A stretch of DNA of 64,000 bases from the NCBI RefSeq assembly GCF_000172555.1, contig NZ_ABOX02000005.1, positions 158,529-222,528 of the forward strand. Reading direction: 5' to 3'. This document shows, piece by piece, positions 18,085 through 27,669 of the stretch. Under the pieces are notes generated by a model. It was not told where the DNA came from and made no database searches. It was given only the letters and a program-made list of their open reading frames with translations. Positions within the stretch are counted from its first letter, which is position 1; every line of letters begins with the position of its first letter. The translations under genes were made by a program, and so were the position numbers. This DNA comes from Pedosphaera parvula Ellin514 (GTDB lineage Bacteria; Verrucomicrobiota; Verrucomicrobiia; Limisphaerales; Pedosphaeraceae).

Positions 18085-19203
18085 TTGAAACTTATCGAAC
18101 ATCCTCTCCCTGCGATTCTTCAGAAGGCCGACAGCACGGAATTCGTCCCGACGCAGCAAGCCGCGGATTTTCGGGTGCAAACCATTGACCCGGTTCGGAA
18201 CAAGAACTGGGAGGATCAAGCGGGCCACTTTCCGGCCTATTCCCTGTTCCACAGCGCGGCATGGGCGAGAGTGTTGCAAAAGACTTATGCGTTCACTCCC
18301 ACGTATTTTGTCAAAGGTGAAGGCAAGGTTCCTGAAGCCATGCTGCCGGTGATGGAGGTGAACAGCTGGCTTACCGGAAGGCGTGGAATCTCGCTGCCCT
18401 TCACCGATGATTGCACATCGTTGGGTTTGAATTCGGAATCAGTGAGGCATTTGTTTTGGGAGGCGGTTCGATTTGGGAAAGAACGAAACTGGAAATACCT
18501 TGAGTGCCGAGGGGGCCGGGAGTGGTTGCCAGAAGCTTGTGCTTCGCTTTCATTTTACGGGCATATCCTGGAATTGAAGCCTGATGAAGAGTTGATGTTT
18601 GCCGCGCTGGATCCTTCCGTGCGCCGGGCGATACGAAAGGGAAGAAAGGATGGGATTCGAGTGGAGGTTAGCGACTCGCTCGAGGCGGTTCGTTTGTTTT
18701 ATGCCCTGCTGTGCAAAACCCGGAGAAAGCATGGATTGCCGCCCCAGCCATTTAAGTTTTTCGAGAATATATATGATGAGATTATTTCGAAACAGATGGG
18801 GAAGGTAGTCACGGCCATGTATGGGCAAAAGCCGATCGCGGCGGGGGTTTATTTTCAGGCCAATGAAAAGGGTATATACAAGTATGGAGCTTCCGATGAG
18901 GCGTTCCAACATTTGCGCGGCAACAACCTGGTGATGTGGGAAGCGATAAAATGGCACCTGCAACATGGCTTCAAATCATTGCATATGGGCAGGACTTCGA
19001 TCGGCAACGAGGGGCTAAGAAAGTTCAAGCTGGGATGGGGATGCGAGGAACACCAGGTGGAATACATTAAGTACGACTTGAGGAAACAGAAGTTTGTCCA
19101 GGACAAGGACGAAGCTTTCGGGTGGCATAATACGCTGTTTCGATGCATGCCAGGATTTCTCTCGAAAGTGGCGGGGGCGCTGCTTTACAAGCACGTGGCT
19201 TAA
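18085..19203 (+). CDS. FemAB/GNAT-like transferase, exosortase-locus type
   Basis: About 372 residues with the double-GNAT FemAB layout: SLFHSAAWARVLQKTYAFTP near 52-71, RRAIRKGRKDGIRVE near 185, and a C-terminal half with IYKYGASDEAFQHLRGNNLVMWEAIKW and an M-G-R-T-S motif before KFKLGWG. This matches the FemAB-related group linked to PEP-CTERM/EPS loci, which probably aminoacylate a polysaccharide or lipid-linked precursor. The only upstream start is TTG at 18085, without a ribosome site, so the 5' end is uncertain. Confidence 0.78.
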   Translation: MKLIEHPLPAILQKADSTEFVPTQQAADFRVQTIDPVRNKNWEDQAGHFPAYSLFHSAAWARVLQKTYAFTPTYFVKGEGKVPEAMLPVMEVNSWLTGRRGISLPFTDDCTSLGLNSESVRHLFWEAVRFGKERNWKYLECRGGREWLPEACASLSFYGHILELKPDEELMFAALDPSVRRAIRKGRKDGIRVEVSDSLEAVRLFYALLCKTRRKHGLPPQPFKFFENIYDEIISKQMGKVVTAMYGQKPIAAGVYFQANEKGIYKYGASDEAFQHLRGNNLVMWEAIKWHLQHGFKSLHMGRTSIGNEGLRKFKLGWGCEEHQVEYIKYDLRKQKFVQDKDEAFGWHNTLFRCMPGFLSKVAGALLYKHVA

Positions 19204-19260
19204 AGAGAGTGCAGAACAATAGTTTGGAGTCAGAGCACCGGAGCAGCTTTCAGGAAACAC

Positions 19261-21528
19261 ATGAATGAAAGACGACAGGTTGAGCCATCCGCCGGGATGG
19301 GATTGGGAGATGTTTACTTTGTGCTGTTCAGGCACAAATGGAAAATCATCATCCTTGCGGCGGCGGGGCTGATCGCCGCGGCAGCATTCCATCTCAGCCA
19401 ACCCCCGTTGTACGTATCGGAGGCGAAGCTATTCATCCCATATGTTTTGGAGACACGGTCGGCCAGTGCAATCGGAGGTGATTCCCAAATCAAGCCAACA
19501 GACGCAGGCGGTCACTCGATCATAGATGCCGAAGTTGAGATACTGGGGAGCCTGGATTTGGTGGAGAAGGTGGTGGATAATGTCGGGGCTGAAAGAATTC
19601 TGGCAAAAATGGGTGGAGGCAAGGATCGTGCGGTTGCGGCTGCGATAGTGAGGGGAAATCTCATGGTTGAAGCGGCGGCGAAAGCGAGTGTCATCCATAT
19701 TATGTTCCAACATCCTGATCCCGAGATAGTGCAACCAGTGTTGCGGGAGCTGGTCAGCGCTTATTTTAAAATGCATGGAGAGATTCACCGTTCGGGAGGA
19801 CTTTCATACGACTCCTTGACACAGGAGACAGATCAACTGCGTTCCCGGCTGAATGATACCGAGGAGGCATTGAGGAAGGAAAAGGCAAAAATCGGGGTGA
19901 TTTCCCTGGGGGACGCCGAGAATTCCTATGCCCAGCAGATTTCAAAGATCCAACAGGATCTGTTAAATGCCGAAGCCGAACTCGAGGAACGCCAGGCTGC
20001 CCTGGCGGCACTGTCGCAGTCTTCATTCTTGCCCGTTGTAGAAACAAACAAGGTGAGGGAGGTCAAAGCTGCGCCTCCAGTTCCCAAGGAGAAGGCAGCA
20101 GACTATAAGCGCATTTGGGCACGTTTGGATGCTTTAACAAAGAAGGAAAGTGAGCTGATGTTGCAGTACACCGATGAAAATGAGTTGCTCAAAGAGGTTC
20201 GCCACCAAGCAGCTGTGGTTGCAAAGCTGAAAACTGATCTGGAGGAGCAGTATCCTTCACTTCTGACAACCCCCGTGATCAGCCACGAAGGGGCACCGAA
20301 AGAAAACAACAACAACAACCTGCTTTTGGCTGCACAATCCGCGCAGATCACGGCATTGGGAGCAAAGATAAAAGTGCTTAATTCGCAGTTGGAACGGGTC
20401 AAAGCGGAGGCTGCCAGTTTCGCGGACAAGGAACCAGCCATCCTCGAACTACAGCGAAGAAAGCAGCTCCAGGAGACGAATTATCAATACTTTGCAACCA
20501 GCTTGGAGAAAGCGCGCATAAATGAACAATTGGGAGAGGGAAAGCTTTCAAATATCAGCCAAATTCAAGCCCCGTCCCCGCCGGTCAAAGACAGTGCGAA
20601 AAGTGCCAAGAAAGTGGCCATGATAGGGGTTTCCGGAATAGTGGCAGGCTTGGGTTGGGCGTTTTTGATGGAATTATTTCTAGATCAATCTGTCAAACGA
20701 CCGAAGGATGTGGAAAAGCGGTTGAAAATGCGTTTGTTTCTTTCCATACCGGATGCGAACCGAAAGGGGTTTCGAAACCAGGCCCGGCTGAACGGCAGCA
20801 GGAGATTATTGCTAAATGCCGGAGCGGAAAATGTCCTCCAAACGAATGGCAACGGAGCGCTGGAAAAAGCAGAGCCATTAGACCCCGCACCCTGGGAGCC
20901 GAGTCATGCGTTGCATTCGTATTATGAAGCCTTGCGCGATCGGTTGGTGGTTCATTTTGAAGTGATCAATCTGACCCGCACGCCGAAACTGGTCGCGGTG
21001 ACCAGCACGGGGGCGGGTTCCGGGGTGAGCGACATCGCAGCGGGTTTGGCGGCATGTCTTTCAGAGACCGGGGATGGGAACGTGCTGCTGGTGGATATGA
21101 ACCAGGAACAAGGCGCGGCGCAGCAATTCTTTAAAGGAAAACCAGGGTGCAGTCTGGACGAGGCTTTGGATGCGGAAACCAAAAGTAACACCCTGGTGCA
21201 GGAAAATCTTTATGTGGTCACGGAGGGAGTCAGTAATGGCAAACTGCCGCACATATTGCCGAAGAGATTCAGCAACCTCGTTCCAAAGCTGAAGGCAAGC
21301 GATTACGATTATATTATTTTCGATATGCCTCCGGTAAATCAAACGAGCGTAACGCCCAGGCTGGCAGGGCATATGGATATTGTCTTGATGGTGATCGAGG
21401 CGGAACAAACGGATCGGGAAGTGGTTGAGCGGGCAAATGCGCTCCTGGCCGAATCCAAGGCCAAGGTCGCGGCCGTGCTGAACAAGACGCGGACGTATGT
21501 CCCAGCGCGATTGCAGCCAGAACTTTAA
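19261..21528 (+). CDS. Wzc-like polysaccharide co-polymerase with degenerate BY-kinase domain
   Basis: Inner-membrane chain-length regulator of 755 residues. A Wzz domain follows the first membrane segment (about 28-47), long periplasmic coiled coils lie near 180-250 and 275-400, and a second membrane segment lies near 447-470. The cytoplasmic domain keeps Walker A' (VLLVDMN, ~608-614) and Walker B (YIIFDMPP, ~684-691). The P-loop reads STGAGSGVSDIA (~582-593) with no Lys, and the C-terminus has no tyrosine cluster. It probably acts as a structural co-polymerase without autophosphorylation. It sits between FemAB-like and deacetylase-GT genes. Confidence 0.87.
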   Translation: MNERRQVEPSAGMGLGDVYFVLFRHKWKIIILAAAGLIAAAAFHLSQPPLYVSEAKLFIPYVLETRSASAIGGDSQIKPTDAGGHSIIDAEVEILGSLDLVEKVVDNVGAERILAKMGGGKDRAVAAAIVRGNLMVEAAAKASVIHIMFQHPDPEIVQPVLRELVSAYFKMHGEIHRSGGLSYDSLTQETDQLRSRLNDTEEALRKEKAKIGVISLGDAENSYAQQISKIQQDLLNAEAELEERQAALAALSQSSFLPVVETNKVREVKAAPPVPKEKAADYKRIWARLDALTKKESELMLQYTDENELLKEVRHQAAVVAKLKTDLEEQYPSLLTTPVISHEGAPKENNNNNLLLAAQSAQITALGAKIKVLNSQLERVKAEAASFADKEPAILELQRRKQLQETNYQYFATSLEKARINEQLGEGKLSNISQIQAPSPPVKDSAKSAKKVAMIGVSGIVAGLGWAFLMELFLDQSVKRPKDVEKRLKMRLFLSIPDANRKGFRNQARLNGSRRLLLNAGAENVLQTNGNGALEKAEPLDPAPWEPSHALHSYYEALRDRLVVHFEVINLTRTPKLVAVTSTGAGSGVSDIAAGLAACLSETGDGNVLLVDMNQEQGAAQQFFKGKPGCSLDEALDAETKSNTLVQENLYVVTEGVSNGKLPHILPKRFSNLVPKLKASDYDYIIFDMPPVNQTSVTPRLAGHMDIVLMVIEAEQTDREVVERANALLAESKAKVAAVLNKTRTYVPARLQPEL

Positions 21529-21706
21529 CATAAACCGGTGATGAGTTAAGAAACAGCTGGTTGTGAGTTGCCAGTTTGTGCTGGGGTGAATGGCGGGTGC
21601 GAACCCGGTGCCGGTTCAAACTAAAGCGAGGTTGTCATTTGGAAAATTTCCTTCACCACTCTGCATTCAGCAGCCAGGTTCCCTCTCCAGTTATAATTGT
21701 GATTTT

Positions 21707-23914
21707 ATGGCGGCGAGCCGACTTTATTACGATTTAAAGCCTTATATGCCCTGGGGGCTGCGCATCGGACTGCGCAGGGCGATCGCGCGCCGAAAGAGGG
21801 TGGCCAATCAGCACCTCTGGCCGATTAATGAAGCGGCAGGAGCGCAACCTCCCGGATGGCGCGGCTGGCCGGATGGGAAGAAATTTGCCCTGGTGCTTAC
21901 GCATGATGTGGAGGGACCCGGAGGACTGGCGAAATGCCGGGATCTGATGGAGCTGGAGAAGCAACTGGGCTTCCGTTCTTCCCTCAATTTTATTCCTGAG
22001 GGGGATTATGTCGCATCGCGAGAATTGAGGGAGGATTTGGCGCGCAATGGATTTGAAGTCGGAGTGCACGATCTGCGCCATGACGGCAAGCTTTATGCGA
22101 GCCGCGAGCAATTTGCCGAAAATGCGAAACAGATCAACCATTATCTGAAGGAATGGGGCGCAACCGGATTTCGTTCCGGCTTCATGCATCATAGGTTGGA
22201 TTGGGCTCACGATTTAAACGTGCTTTATGACGCCTCCACCTTTGATACCGATCCATTTGAACCTCAGCCTGACGGTGTAAACACGATCTTTCCCTTCGTG
22301 GTCACCAGCCCAGGGAAAAGCAGCTACGTTGAACTGCCTTATACCTTGCCGCAGGATTCGACCTTGTTCATCATTTTGCGGGAAAAAGGGATTGATATCT
22401 GGAAAAGAAAACTGGATTGGATTGTGCAGAAGGGCGGAATGGCACTTTTAAATGTTCATCCTGATTATCTGAGTTTCAATGCTGAGCAGCGAAAAAGCTC
22501 GGAGTATCCAGCGAAGTGGTATGCGGACTTCCTGGAATATGCCAGGGAACAGTACGGCAGCGTGAGCTGGAATGCACTTCCCAACGAGGTAGCCACATGG
22601 ACGCGGTCCATGCAGCCAGAAGTCGGAGAAAGCCATCGGCCAGAGAAGGCGGGGCCCGCAAGCCAGGGCAATCCAAGTTCTTCCAGTTCCAGATTCACTG
22701 TGCTTGAGGAGCGGCAGAAAAGCGCGTGCCCGCCGAAGCGGATCTGCATGATCTCGCATTCATTTTACGAGAATGACAACCGGATCATGCGCTACGCGGA
22801 ATCCCTGGCTGACCGGGGGGATGAGGTGGACATCTTTTCCTTGAAGAGAGATCCGGCATCCGCTGATGTGGAGACGATCAGAAAAGTGCGTGTGCATCGC
22901 ATCCAAAACCGGTTCAGCAAGGATCAAAAAGACAAGGCGGGATATTTACTGCCGCTCATAAAGTTCTGGTTTGGGTCATCGCTTTATTTGACCCGCAAAC
23001 ATTTCCAGAAACGGTATGATCTGATCCATGTTCACAATGTGCCTGATTTTCTTGTTTTCGCGGCCTGGTTTCCGAAGGTGAGCGGAGCCAAAATCATTTT
23101 GGATATACATGATATTGTGCCGGAGTTTTACTCGAACAAGTTTCAGGTGAAGCCAACCCGCCTGGATGTGCAGATGCTAAAAAAGATCGAATGGGCCTCG
23201 GCGACATTTGCCGACCATGTCATCATTTCCAATCACATCTGGCACAAACTTATCACTGCACGCTCCGTGCCGGAGGAAAAGTGCCGGGTGTTTATCAATC
23301 ATGTAAACCAGAAGGTTTTTTATCCCAGAGTACGTTCCAGGCATGATCATAAGCGCATCATTTTATTCCCCGGGGGCCTGCAATGGCATCAGGGGTTGGA
23401 CATTGCCATCCGGGCGATGCCTGAGGTTTTGAAGCAGATTCCGGAGGCTGAATTTCACATTTACGGAGATGGAAACATGCAGGCTGAACTGCAGGAATTA
23501 TCCCGGAGCCTGGGTCTGGAAGAAAAGGTGCGTTTCTTCAAACCGCTGCCTGTGTTAAAAATAGCCGAGGTCATGTCGGCGGCTGATGTCGGGGTCGTGC
23601 CGAAGCGTGCGGATTCCTTTGGGAATGAAGCCTACAGCACGAAGATCATGGAATTCATGTCCGTGGGAGTGCCGGTGGTGATATCAGCCACCAAGATTGA
23701 CCGGTATTATTTTGATGATGCCGTCGTGAAGTTTTTCGAATCTGGAAATTCGAACGCGCTGGCGAAGGCCCTCGTGGAAGTGTTGCAAAATCAAGGTCTG
23801 CGCCAGCAAATGGCTGCCGCTGCCTCAGCCTATGCGGCCAGGCATAGCTGGGAAATTGCCAAAACCGAATATCTTAAGCTGGTGGATTCCCTTTGTGCCA
23901 ACCCCCATGGTTGA
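21707..23914 (+). CDS. Fusion of polysaccharide deacetylase-like domain and GT4 glycosyltransferase
   Basis: A 735-residue two-domain protein starting at ATG 21707; the frame is open 39 codons earlier. Residues ~50-315 look like a divergent NodB deacetylase (FALVLTHDVEGPGG, GFEVGVHDLRHDGK, GFRSGFMHH, LLNVHPDYLSF), with THDVE replacing TFDDG. After a Ser-rich linker (~320-345) comes a GT-B glycosyltransferase of family 4 (RICMISHSFYENDNRIMRYA, DLIHVHNVPDF, FPGGLQWHQGLDIAI, EAYSTKIMEFMSVGVPVV). The two reactions could act on one nascent glycan. The fusion is visible in one uninterrupted frame. Confidence 0.85.
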   Translation: MAASRLYYDLKPYMPWGLRIGLRRAIARRKRVANQHLWPINEAAGAQPPGWRGWPDGKKFALVLTHDVEGPGGLAKCRDLMELEKQLGFRSSLNFIPEGDYVASRELREDLARNGFEVGVHDLRHDGKLYASREQFAENAKQINHYLKEWGATGFRSGFMHHRLDWAHDLNVLYDASTFDTDPFEPQPDGVNTIFPFVVTSPGKSSYVELPYTLPQDSTLFIILREKGIDIWKRKLDWIVQKGGMALLNVHPDYLSFNAEQRKSSEYPAKWYADFLEYAREQYGSVSWNALPNEVATWTRSMQPEVGESHRPEKAGPASQGNPSSSSSRFTVLEERQKSACPPKRICMISHSFYENDNRIMRYAESLADRGDEVDIFSLKRDPASADVETIRKVRVHRIQNRFSKDQKDKAGYLLPLIKFWFGSSLYLTRKHFQKRYDLIHVHNVPDFLVFAAWFPKVSGAKIILDIHDIVPEFYSNKFQVKPTRLDVQMLKKIEWASATFADHVIISNHIWHKLITARSVPEEKCRVFINHVNQKVFYPRVRSRHDHKRIILFPGGLQWHQGLDIAIRAMPEVLKQIPEAEFHIYGDGNMQAELQELSRSLGLEEKVRFFKPLPVLKIAEVMSAADVGVVPKRADSFGNEAYSTKIMEFMSVGVPVVISATKIDRYYFDDAVVKFFESGNSNALAKALVEVLQNQGLRQQMAAAASAYAARHSWEIAKTEYLKLVDSLCANPHG

Positions 23915-23943
23915 GTCATGGAGGTCATACAACCCCGTTGAAC

Positions 23944-24819
23944 ATGCCCGCAGTACGATTTGATCGATTGCTCACCCTGTCACTGGCCCGTCCCTTTGGC
24001 TGCATCGGGCTGGGAGGAAACAAGGAACGCCTGCCGATACTCATGTATCATAGCATCTCAACGGATGTTGAGAGCGGCACTTCTGATTATTATAAGACAT
24101 GCACGAGCCCGAAAGTATTTGCCGAGCAGATGGCTGTGCTGAGTAGTGAGGGGTATCAGGCGGTAAGCCTGGCCGAGGGTTTAAAGAGAACGCGGGATGG
24201 GAAGCGTGCCGATGGCAAAAATGTCGTGATTACCTTTGATGACGGATTTCGCGATTTTCATACCGAGGCATTTCCAGTTTTGAAGAAATATGGATTTGGA
24301 GCCACGATGTTCCTGCCGACTGCCTACATTGGAAATGAGGTGCGGCGTTTCAAGGATCGTGAATGCATGACCTGGAATGAAGTGCGGGAGATGCGGAAAG
24401 CTGGAATTGAGTTTGGCTCCCACACTGTCAATCACCCGATACTTTACCAGCTTGATTTCAAAAAGATCCGTGCGGAAATCGAGCAATCCAAAAGCGTGAT
24501 TGAGGCTGAGTTGGGAGAGCCGATTGGTTCCTTTGCGTATCCGTATGCGTTTCCGAGCGCGGACCGGGGATTCGTGGGAGAATTTGTGGGCTTGTTAAAG
24601 GAGGCGGGGTATGCGCAATCGGTCACGACACGGATTGGCCGTGTCGGGCGGAGGGACGATCCTTTCACATTGAAACGGTTGCCGGTCAATTCAGCGGATG
24701 ATACCTCCTTGTTTGTAGCAAAAATGGATGGAGCCTATGACTGGATGGCACTGCCGCAGGATGCCATAAAAGGGGTGAAATGCGTCATTGGCCGAGGTCA
24801 ACGAGCCACCAAGAACTAA
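23944..24819 (+). CDS. NodB-type polysaccharide deacetylase
   Basis: About 291 residues with all main NodB motifs: PILMYHSI, TFDDGFRDF (metal and base aspartates), SHTVNHP (zinc histidines) and SFAYPYAF. It should remove N-acetyl groups from EPS sugars or lipid-linked intermediates. The ATG at 23944 is preferred; the frame also opens at 23893, inside the preceding gene. It follows the deacetylase-GT fusion by about 30 bp and is probably cotranscribed. Confidence 0.87.
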   Translation: MPAVRFDRLLTLSLARPFGCIGLGGNKERLPILMYHSISTDVESGTSDYYKTCTSPKVFAEQMAVLSSEGYQAVSLAEGLKRTRDGKRADGKNVVITFDDGFRDFHTEAFPVLKKYGFGATMFLPTAYIGNEVRRFKDRECMTWNEVREMRKAGIEFGSHTVNHPILYQLDFKKIRAEIEQSKSVIEAELGEPIGSFAYPYAFPSADRGFVGEFVGLLKEAGYAQSVTTRIGRVGRRDDPFTLKRLPVNSADDTSLFVAKMDGAYDWMALPQDAIKGVKCVIGRGQRATKN

Positions 24820-24850
24820 GATTTGCCGAACCTGACAACCATTCACTTTA

Positions 24851-25732
24851 ATGGAATCCCCTCGTTACCTCATCATAACACCGGTCCGGAATGAAGAAGC
24901 CAATTTGCGGGACACGGTTGAATCCGTGGCCCGGCAAAGCATTCGTCCTGTAAAATGGGTGATCATCAACGATGGTTCCACGGACCGGACGGGAGTGATT
25001 GCCGATGAGGCGGCGCGGGAGCACGACTGGATCAAAGTGGTGCACCGGAAGGATCGCGGTTTCCGTAAGTCCGGGGCGGGCGTGATTGAGGCATTTTATG
25101 ATGGTTATGAACTGATCAAAGGCGAAGCCTGGGATTATTTGATCAAGCTCGATGGGGATTTGTCGTTCGCGACGGATTATTTCGAGAAGTGCTTTGCCCG
25201 GTTCAAGCAGGATGAGCGCCTGGGGGTTGGGGGCGGGATGATTTGTGTGAACACGCCGGAGGGCGTGCAGGAGGAAGCGAAGGGGGACCCGGCGTTCCAT
25301 GTTCGTGGGGCGACAAAAATATATCGTCGGGCGTGCTGGGAGGCGATTGGGGGAGTGTTGCGCGAGACGGGTTGGGATACGCTGGACGAGGTGAAGGCAA
25401 ACATGCTGGGTTGGCGGACGTATACTTTCAGGGACGTGCCAATCATGCATCATCGGGAAACGGGCGGCGCGGATGGAACGTGGAAGAACTGGGTGAAGAA
25501 TGGGCGGGCAAATTATGTGGTGGGTTATCATCCATTGTTCATGCTTTGCAAATGTGCACTGCGTTTATGGGAGCGGCCGTATGTGATTGTTTCGGCGGGG
25601 TTGCTTTATGGTTTTGTAATGGGATATGTGCGGCGGTTGCCGTGCTCGCGAGAGCCGGATGTGGTTCGGTATTTGAGGCGGGAGCAGATGCGGCGGTTGA
25701 TGTTGAAGAGCAGCATCTGGGCGGGGAAGTGA
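24851..25732 (+). CDS. GT2 family glycosyltransferase
   Basis: A 293-residue inverting GT-A transferase with YLIITPVRNEEANLRDTVESV, the nucleotide-binding VIINDGSTD, a metal-site DGD in LIKLDGDLSF and a C-terminal hydrophobic segment (YVIVSAGLLYGFVMGYV) that may anchor it to the membrane. The 3' half becomes strongly G-rich on the coding strand, like the following asnB-type gene. Donor and acceptor unknown. Confidence 0.83.
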   Translation: MESPRYLIITPVRNEEANLRDTVESVARQSIRPVKWVIINDGSTDRTGVIADEAAREHDWIKVVHRKDRGFRKSGAGVIEAFYDGYELIKGEAWDYLIKLDGDLSFATDYFEKCFARFKQDERLGVGGGMICVNTPEGVQEEAKGDPAFHVRGATKIYRRACWEAIGGVLRETGWDTLDEVKANMLGWRTYTFRDVPIMHHRETGGADGTWKNWVKNGRANYVVGYHPLFMLCKCALRLWERPYVIVSAGLLYGFVMGYVRRLPCSREPDVVRYLRREQMRRLMLKSSIWAGK

Positions 25733-25761
25733 GGAGTCATCATCCCTGGTATTAAGACGGT

Positions 25762-27654
25762 ATGTGCGGCATTGCAGGCAAATTGTTTCTGGACAGGTCG
25801 AGGAGTGTTCGGCAATCGGACATTCAGCGGATGCTGGATGCGATTGCGCATCGGGGGCCGGATGCGGAGGGGATTCACCTGGATGGGTATGTGGGGTTGG
25901 GGCATCGGCGGTTGTCGATCATCGATTTGAGCAGTGGTGCGCAGCCGATGTGCAATGAGGATGGGAAGGTGTGGATCGTTTTTAACGGGGAGATTTATAA
26001 TTTCCAGGAATTGCGGAAGCGGTTAGTGGCGCAAGGGCACAAGTTCAAGTCGCATTGTGACACCGAGGTGATCCTCCATTTGTATGAGGAGTTGGGGGAG
26101 GATTGTGTGCGGGAGTTGCGGGGGATGTTTGCGTTTGCGATCTGGGATGCGGTGAGGGGGCGGTTGTTCGTGGCGCGGGATCGGGTCGGGATCAAGCCGT
26201 TGTATTATGCGGTGACGAAGGAGGGATTTTATTTCGGGTCGGAGTTGAAGGCGATTATTGCGGATGGAGGGATTAAGCGGGAGGTCAATCGGGGGGCGAT
26301 TCGGCGGTTTTTGTCGTTCAATTATGTGCCGGGGGCGGAGACGTTGTTGAAGGGGATTGTGAAGTTGTTGCCGGGGCATTGTTTGACGGTGGAAGGGGGG
26401 AAGGTGCAAGGGCGGCGGTATTGGGATTTGAAGTTTACGCGGGAGCGGTGGGAGCGCTCGATGGAGGAGGCGGTGGAGGAGTTGCAGGGGTTGTTGAATG
26501 AGACGGTGCGGGGCCACATGATTTCGGATGTGCCGGTGGGGGTGTTGCTGAGTGGAGGGGTGGATTCTTCGGCGATCCTGAGCATGGCGACGGGGAATAC
26601 GGATAAGAAAGTGCGGACGTTTACGGTCGGGTTCAATGGGGGCGGCGTGGTGGATGAGCGGCCGTTTGCGAGGTTGTCAGCGGAGCGATTTGGGACGGAG
26701 CATCATGAGGTGACGATTTCGGCAGAGGATTTTTCGAATTTTCTGCCGGCGTATGTACGGCATATGGAGGAGCCGGTGTGTGAGCCGCCGGCAGTGGCGT
26801 TGTATTATGTTTCGAAGCTGGCGCGGGGGCATGTGAAGGTGTTGCTTTCGGGTGAGGGAGGGGATGAGGCGTTTGGGGGTTATCCGAATTATCCAAACAT
26901 GATGCAGTTGCAGGGGATCGGGAGGGCGGCGGGTGTTTTGGCGCGACCGATGGGAGCGGGGGCCTCATTGGCCGGAAAATTGCTGAAGGAGAAGCGGTTG
27001 GTGCGTTATGGCTCGGCGTTGGGGCGGCCGTTGGGGTCGCAGTATTTCAGCCGGACGGCGGGGCCGACTTCGTTTTTTAACTGTGAGGGAGAGAATTTTT
27101 TTACGGATGAGTTTTCGGCGGGGACGGCAGGGGTGTCGGCCGAGGGGTTGGTTGGGGAGTTGTTGGAGCGGGTGAAGGAGGAGCCGTGGTTGAATCAGAT
27201 GTTGTATGTGGACTCGATGACATGGCTGCCGGATGATTTGCTGGTGAAGGCGGATAAGATTACGATGGCGAATTCGCTGGAGTTGCGGGTGCCGCTGCTG
27301 GATCACATGGTGCTGGAGTTTGCGGCGTCGCTGGCGCCGGAGTTGAAGGTGAAGGGAAAAGAGACGAAGCGGGTGTTAAAGCAGGCTTTTGCGGGGATTC
27401 TTCCAGCGGAGGTGATTCACCGTAAGAAGGCGGGTTTTCCGGTGCCGTATGAGTTGTGGATGCGGTATGAGTTGAAGGGGCAGATTGAGGGTGTTTTGCT
27501 TTCGGAGCGGGCGCTGGGGCGGGGTTATTTTCGGAAAAGTGAGGTGCAGCGGTTGTTGGAGGCGAACGCGCGGCACGGAAAGTTTTCGAAGGAAGTTTTT
27601 TCGCTGTTGGTGCTGGAGTTGTGGCATCGGGAGTTTTTGGATGGGGCAAAGTGA
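25762..27654 (+). CDS. asnB: Glutamine-dependent asparagine synthase-like amidotransferase, EPS type
   Basis: A 630-residue AsnB-family enzyme. The N-terminal glutaminase begins MCGIAGK with the nucleophilic Cys2 and has AHRGPDAEG. The synthetase half carries the ATP-pyrophosphatase loop LSGGVDSSAILSM (near 264-276) and LSGEGGDEAFGGYP. Relatives in exosortase/EPS loci are thought to amidate sugar acids or precursors rather than make free asparagine. Codon use is extreme (TTG Leu, CGG Arg, GGG Gly), giving marked G over C on the coding strand. No ribosome site is obvious at the ATG. Confidence 0.88.
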   Translation: MCGIAGKLFLDRSRSVRQSDIQRMLDAIAHRGPDAEGIHLDGYVGLGHRRLSIIDLSSGAQPMCNEDGKVWIVFNGEIYNFQELRKRLVAQGHKFKSHCDTEVILHLYEELGEDCVRELRGMFAFAIWDAVRGRLFVARDRVGIKPLYYAVTKEGFYFGSELKAIIADGGIKREVNRGAIRRFLSFNYVPGAETLLKGIVKLLPGHCLTVEGGKVQGRRYWDLKFTRERWERSMEEAVEELQGLLNETVRGHMISDVPVGVLLSGGVDSSAILSMATGNTDKKVRTFTVGFNGGGVVDERPFARLSAERFGTEHHEVTISAEDFSNFLPAYVRHMEEPVCEPPAVALYYVSKLARGHVKVLLSGEGGDEAFGGYPNYPNMMQLQGIGRAAGVLARPMGAGASLAGKLLKEKRLVRYGSALGRPLGSQYFSRTAGPTSFFNCEGENFFTDEFSAGTAGVSAEGLVGELLERVKEEPWLNQMLYVDSMTWLPDDLLVKADKITMANSLELRVPLLDHMVLEFAASLAPELKVKGKETKRVLKQAFAGILPAEVIHRKKAGFPVPYELWMRYELKGQIEGVLLSERALGRGYFRKSEVQRLLEANARHGKFSKEVFSLLVLELWHREFLDGAK

Positions 27655-27669
27655 ATTTTGGCAAGGTGA

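Noticed and set aside
26023..27664. Long antisense open frames under the asnB-like gene
   Set aside because: They result from the extreme G bias of the sense strand (stop codons rare in antisense) and give Pro/Arg/His-rich nonsense.
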